From the NCBI GenBank assembly GCA_026261815.1, contig JAMPIT010000230.1:38276501-38340500 (forward strand): DNA of 64,000 bases, given 5' to 3'. The translations under genes and the position numbers were made by a program. This stretch comes from Monarcha castaneiventris obscurior (taxonomy: Eukaryota > Chordata > Aves > Passeriformes > Monarchidae). Of this stretch, positions 62,853 to 64,000 are shown in pieces (position 1 is the first letter of the stretch; each line of letters starts with the position of its first letter). The notes under the pieces were generated by a model. That model saw nothing but the letters and a program-made list of their open reading frames with translations. It was not told the DNA's origin and made no database searches.

Positions 62853-64000
62853 ATAATGGATTGTTCCCTGCAGTTCAGTTTCTAGTGACCTTGGAAATTA
62901 CTAGCCTGGTAAAATGGTAATGAAAAAACAAAGCTGTTATAGCTTCAAAAGTGGCCAAAGTGACGCTGTCCCAATGAGAAATTGTGCTTTTGATGTGAGA
63001 TTCTCTATGTGCATTGTTTCTTGGTTGCAGTTTTTAAGTGATCACAGTTTTAATCTACACTTTCTGGCCCATTTTGAATTGTCTATAACTAGGAGGTTGG
63101 TGGAGGTTAGCTAGTTTTAATACCACATGAACTTATCCCTTAACCAAGTCATAATTTTTATTCAAATAAATGAGTCGACAACTTGATTAGCTCCCCCTAC
63201 CCAAACATTTTCTTCATGTCTCTGCAGTTGTCTTCATGCCTCTTTCAACATTTCTAGCCTCCCAGAAACAGGAAATGGAAAGGAAAAAAAAAACAGATTT
63301 CTTGGTTTTTCCTTCAAAACTCTTGGTTAATTAATTACAGACTTATGCCTGGGAACTCAGAAATTCCTGATAAGACTCGAATGTGACACGTGATTTTTAG
63401 ATTTCTTTCAACCAGGCAAATATTGTTTTACTTCTCTGCTGATGTAGGCAATAAAGCACAACTCTAACATACACCTAAGTGGGCAGAATTTGGCCCCCCT
63501 TTTGAGGATGAAGCAGCAGAAACAAGCTCCCACCAGCAGAATAATTAAAGTTTTGGTTAAAACAAAAGTATTTTAGGAGGCTGTTAAAAGCTGTGTAGAT
63601 GGGAAAGAGATCCCAAGACACCAAGTTCCCTTCCTGTTGCGCCCGTTTGATGTGTGTTAATTTCTTCTCTAGGGGGCCCTTTTGTGGGCTGCCTTTTGGG
63701 GTGTGCAGTGCTGTGATTGTCCTTTCTTCCTGGGACTCTAGCCCTCCCTGACTATTGTATTCACACACTCCAGATCTCACTTGGAGAGGAAAAGAGTTTT
63801 CTCAGCTGCCAACTTGCTTAAAAGGGGAGTTAAGAGGAAAAGAAAGCTGATTGGACTTGGCAAAAGTCTCTATTTTATTCTGTTTAGTCCGATTTTTAAG
63901 GGACTGGATGCTGAGAAACACCAAAATAGTGAGAACATTTATTCCTTAAACAGGTTCTTGCAAAGTTTTTACAATAAAAACAGAAAGCTGCTTTAGTGAA

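Larger units (their letters stand above)
11043..64000 (+). other. RBMS3: RBMS3 giant intron, 5' part (at least 52,958 bp)
   Basis: From the GTAAGT donor to the window edge I found no further MSSP-family exon. The peptide expected next (Glu-Pro-Leu-Leu-Cys-Lys-Phe-Ala-Asp-Gly-Gly) was looked for by eye and not seen. Very long introns are known for mammalian RBMS3, so this fits. The intron holds the CR1 copies, microsatellites and inverted repeats listed separately; the rest is AT-rich unique sequence. Confidence 0.8.
58740..64000. other. intron block to window end
   Basis: AT-rich intron sequence with an (AT)n/T run (61754-61783), a poly(A) stretch after a G run (61891-61930) and a possible CR1 remnant near 62800. 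The longest open frame is 101 codons (63475-63780, minus) and is unrecognised. No exon is seen before the edge. Confidence 0.65.

Noticed and set aside
1..64000. CRISPR array, operon, phage or other prokaryotic system
   Set aside because: No direct-repeat/spacer pattern, no dense coding and no ribosome-binding-site-led genes. The window is vertebrate intron with GT-AG exons and CR1 LINEs.

Overview
This window looks like bird nuclear DNA. It holds two coding exons of RBMS3 (RNA-binding motif, single-stranded-interacting protein 3, MSSP family) on the + strand, set in very long introns. Three things point to a bird: a vertebrate gene with consensus GT-AG splice sites, CR1 LINE fragments with the typical avian 3' end as the main recognisable interspersed repeat, and low overall repeat density with no SINEs that I recognise. 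A crocodilian or turtle cannot be strictly excluded, since they also carry CR1. I cannot name the species.

Layout: 1-423 is the end of an upstream intron. 424-581 is an exon encoding the first part of RRM2. 582-10962 is a complete 10.4 kb intron. 10963-11042 is an 80-nt exon finishing the RNP1 motif and most of the rest of RRM2. 11043-64000 is one incomplete intron of at least 53 kb; I searched by eye for the next conserved MSSP exons and did not find them. Spliced together, the exons read in frame as a continuous RRM2 segment, with the arginine codon in RNP1 split across the junction.

The intronic DNA is AT-rich and CpG-poor. Landmarks are four clear CR1 fragments (about 925-1027, 35250-35390, 39362-39858, 58300-58739) and one doubtful one near 62800. 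There are three pentanucleotide microsatellites of different sequence (7333-7415, 9745-9840, 38767-38815), a polypyrimidine tract (21273-21377), a pair of diverged direct repeats (about 26350-26510 and 27575-27740), several perfect inverted repeats, and a few short CpG-bearing islands that may be regulatory. None of the many 60-185 codon open frames resembles a protein I know, and I treat them as chance.

I found no operon, phage, CRISPR, toxin or novel enzymatic system. The points most worth checking are the inverted repeats, the diverged repeat pair, the island at 8900-9330, the CpG-bearing blocks and a splice-bounded exon-like stretch at 53173-53378.
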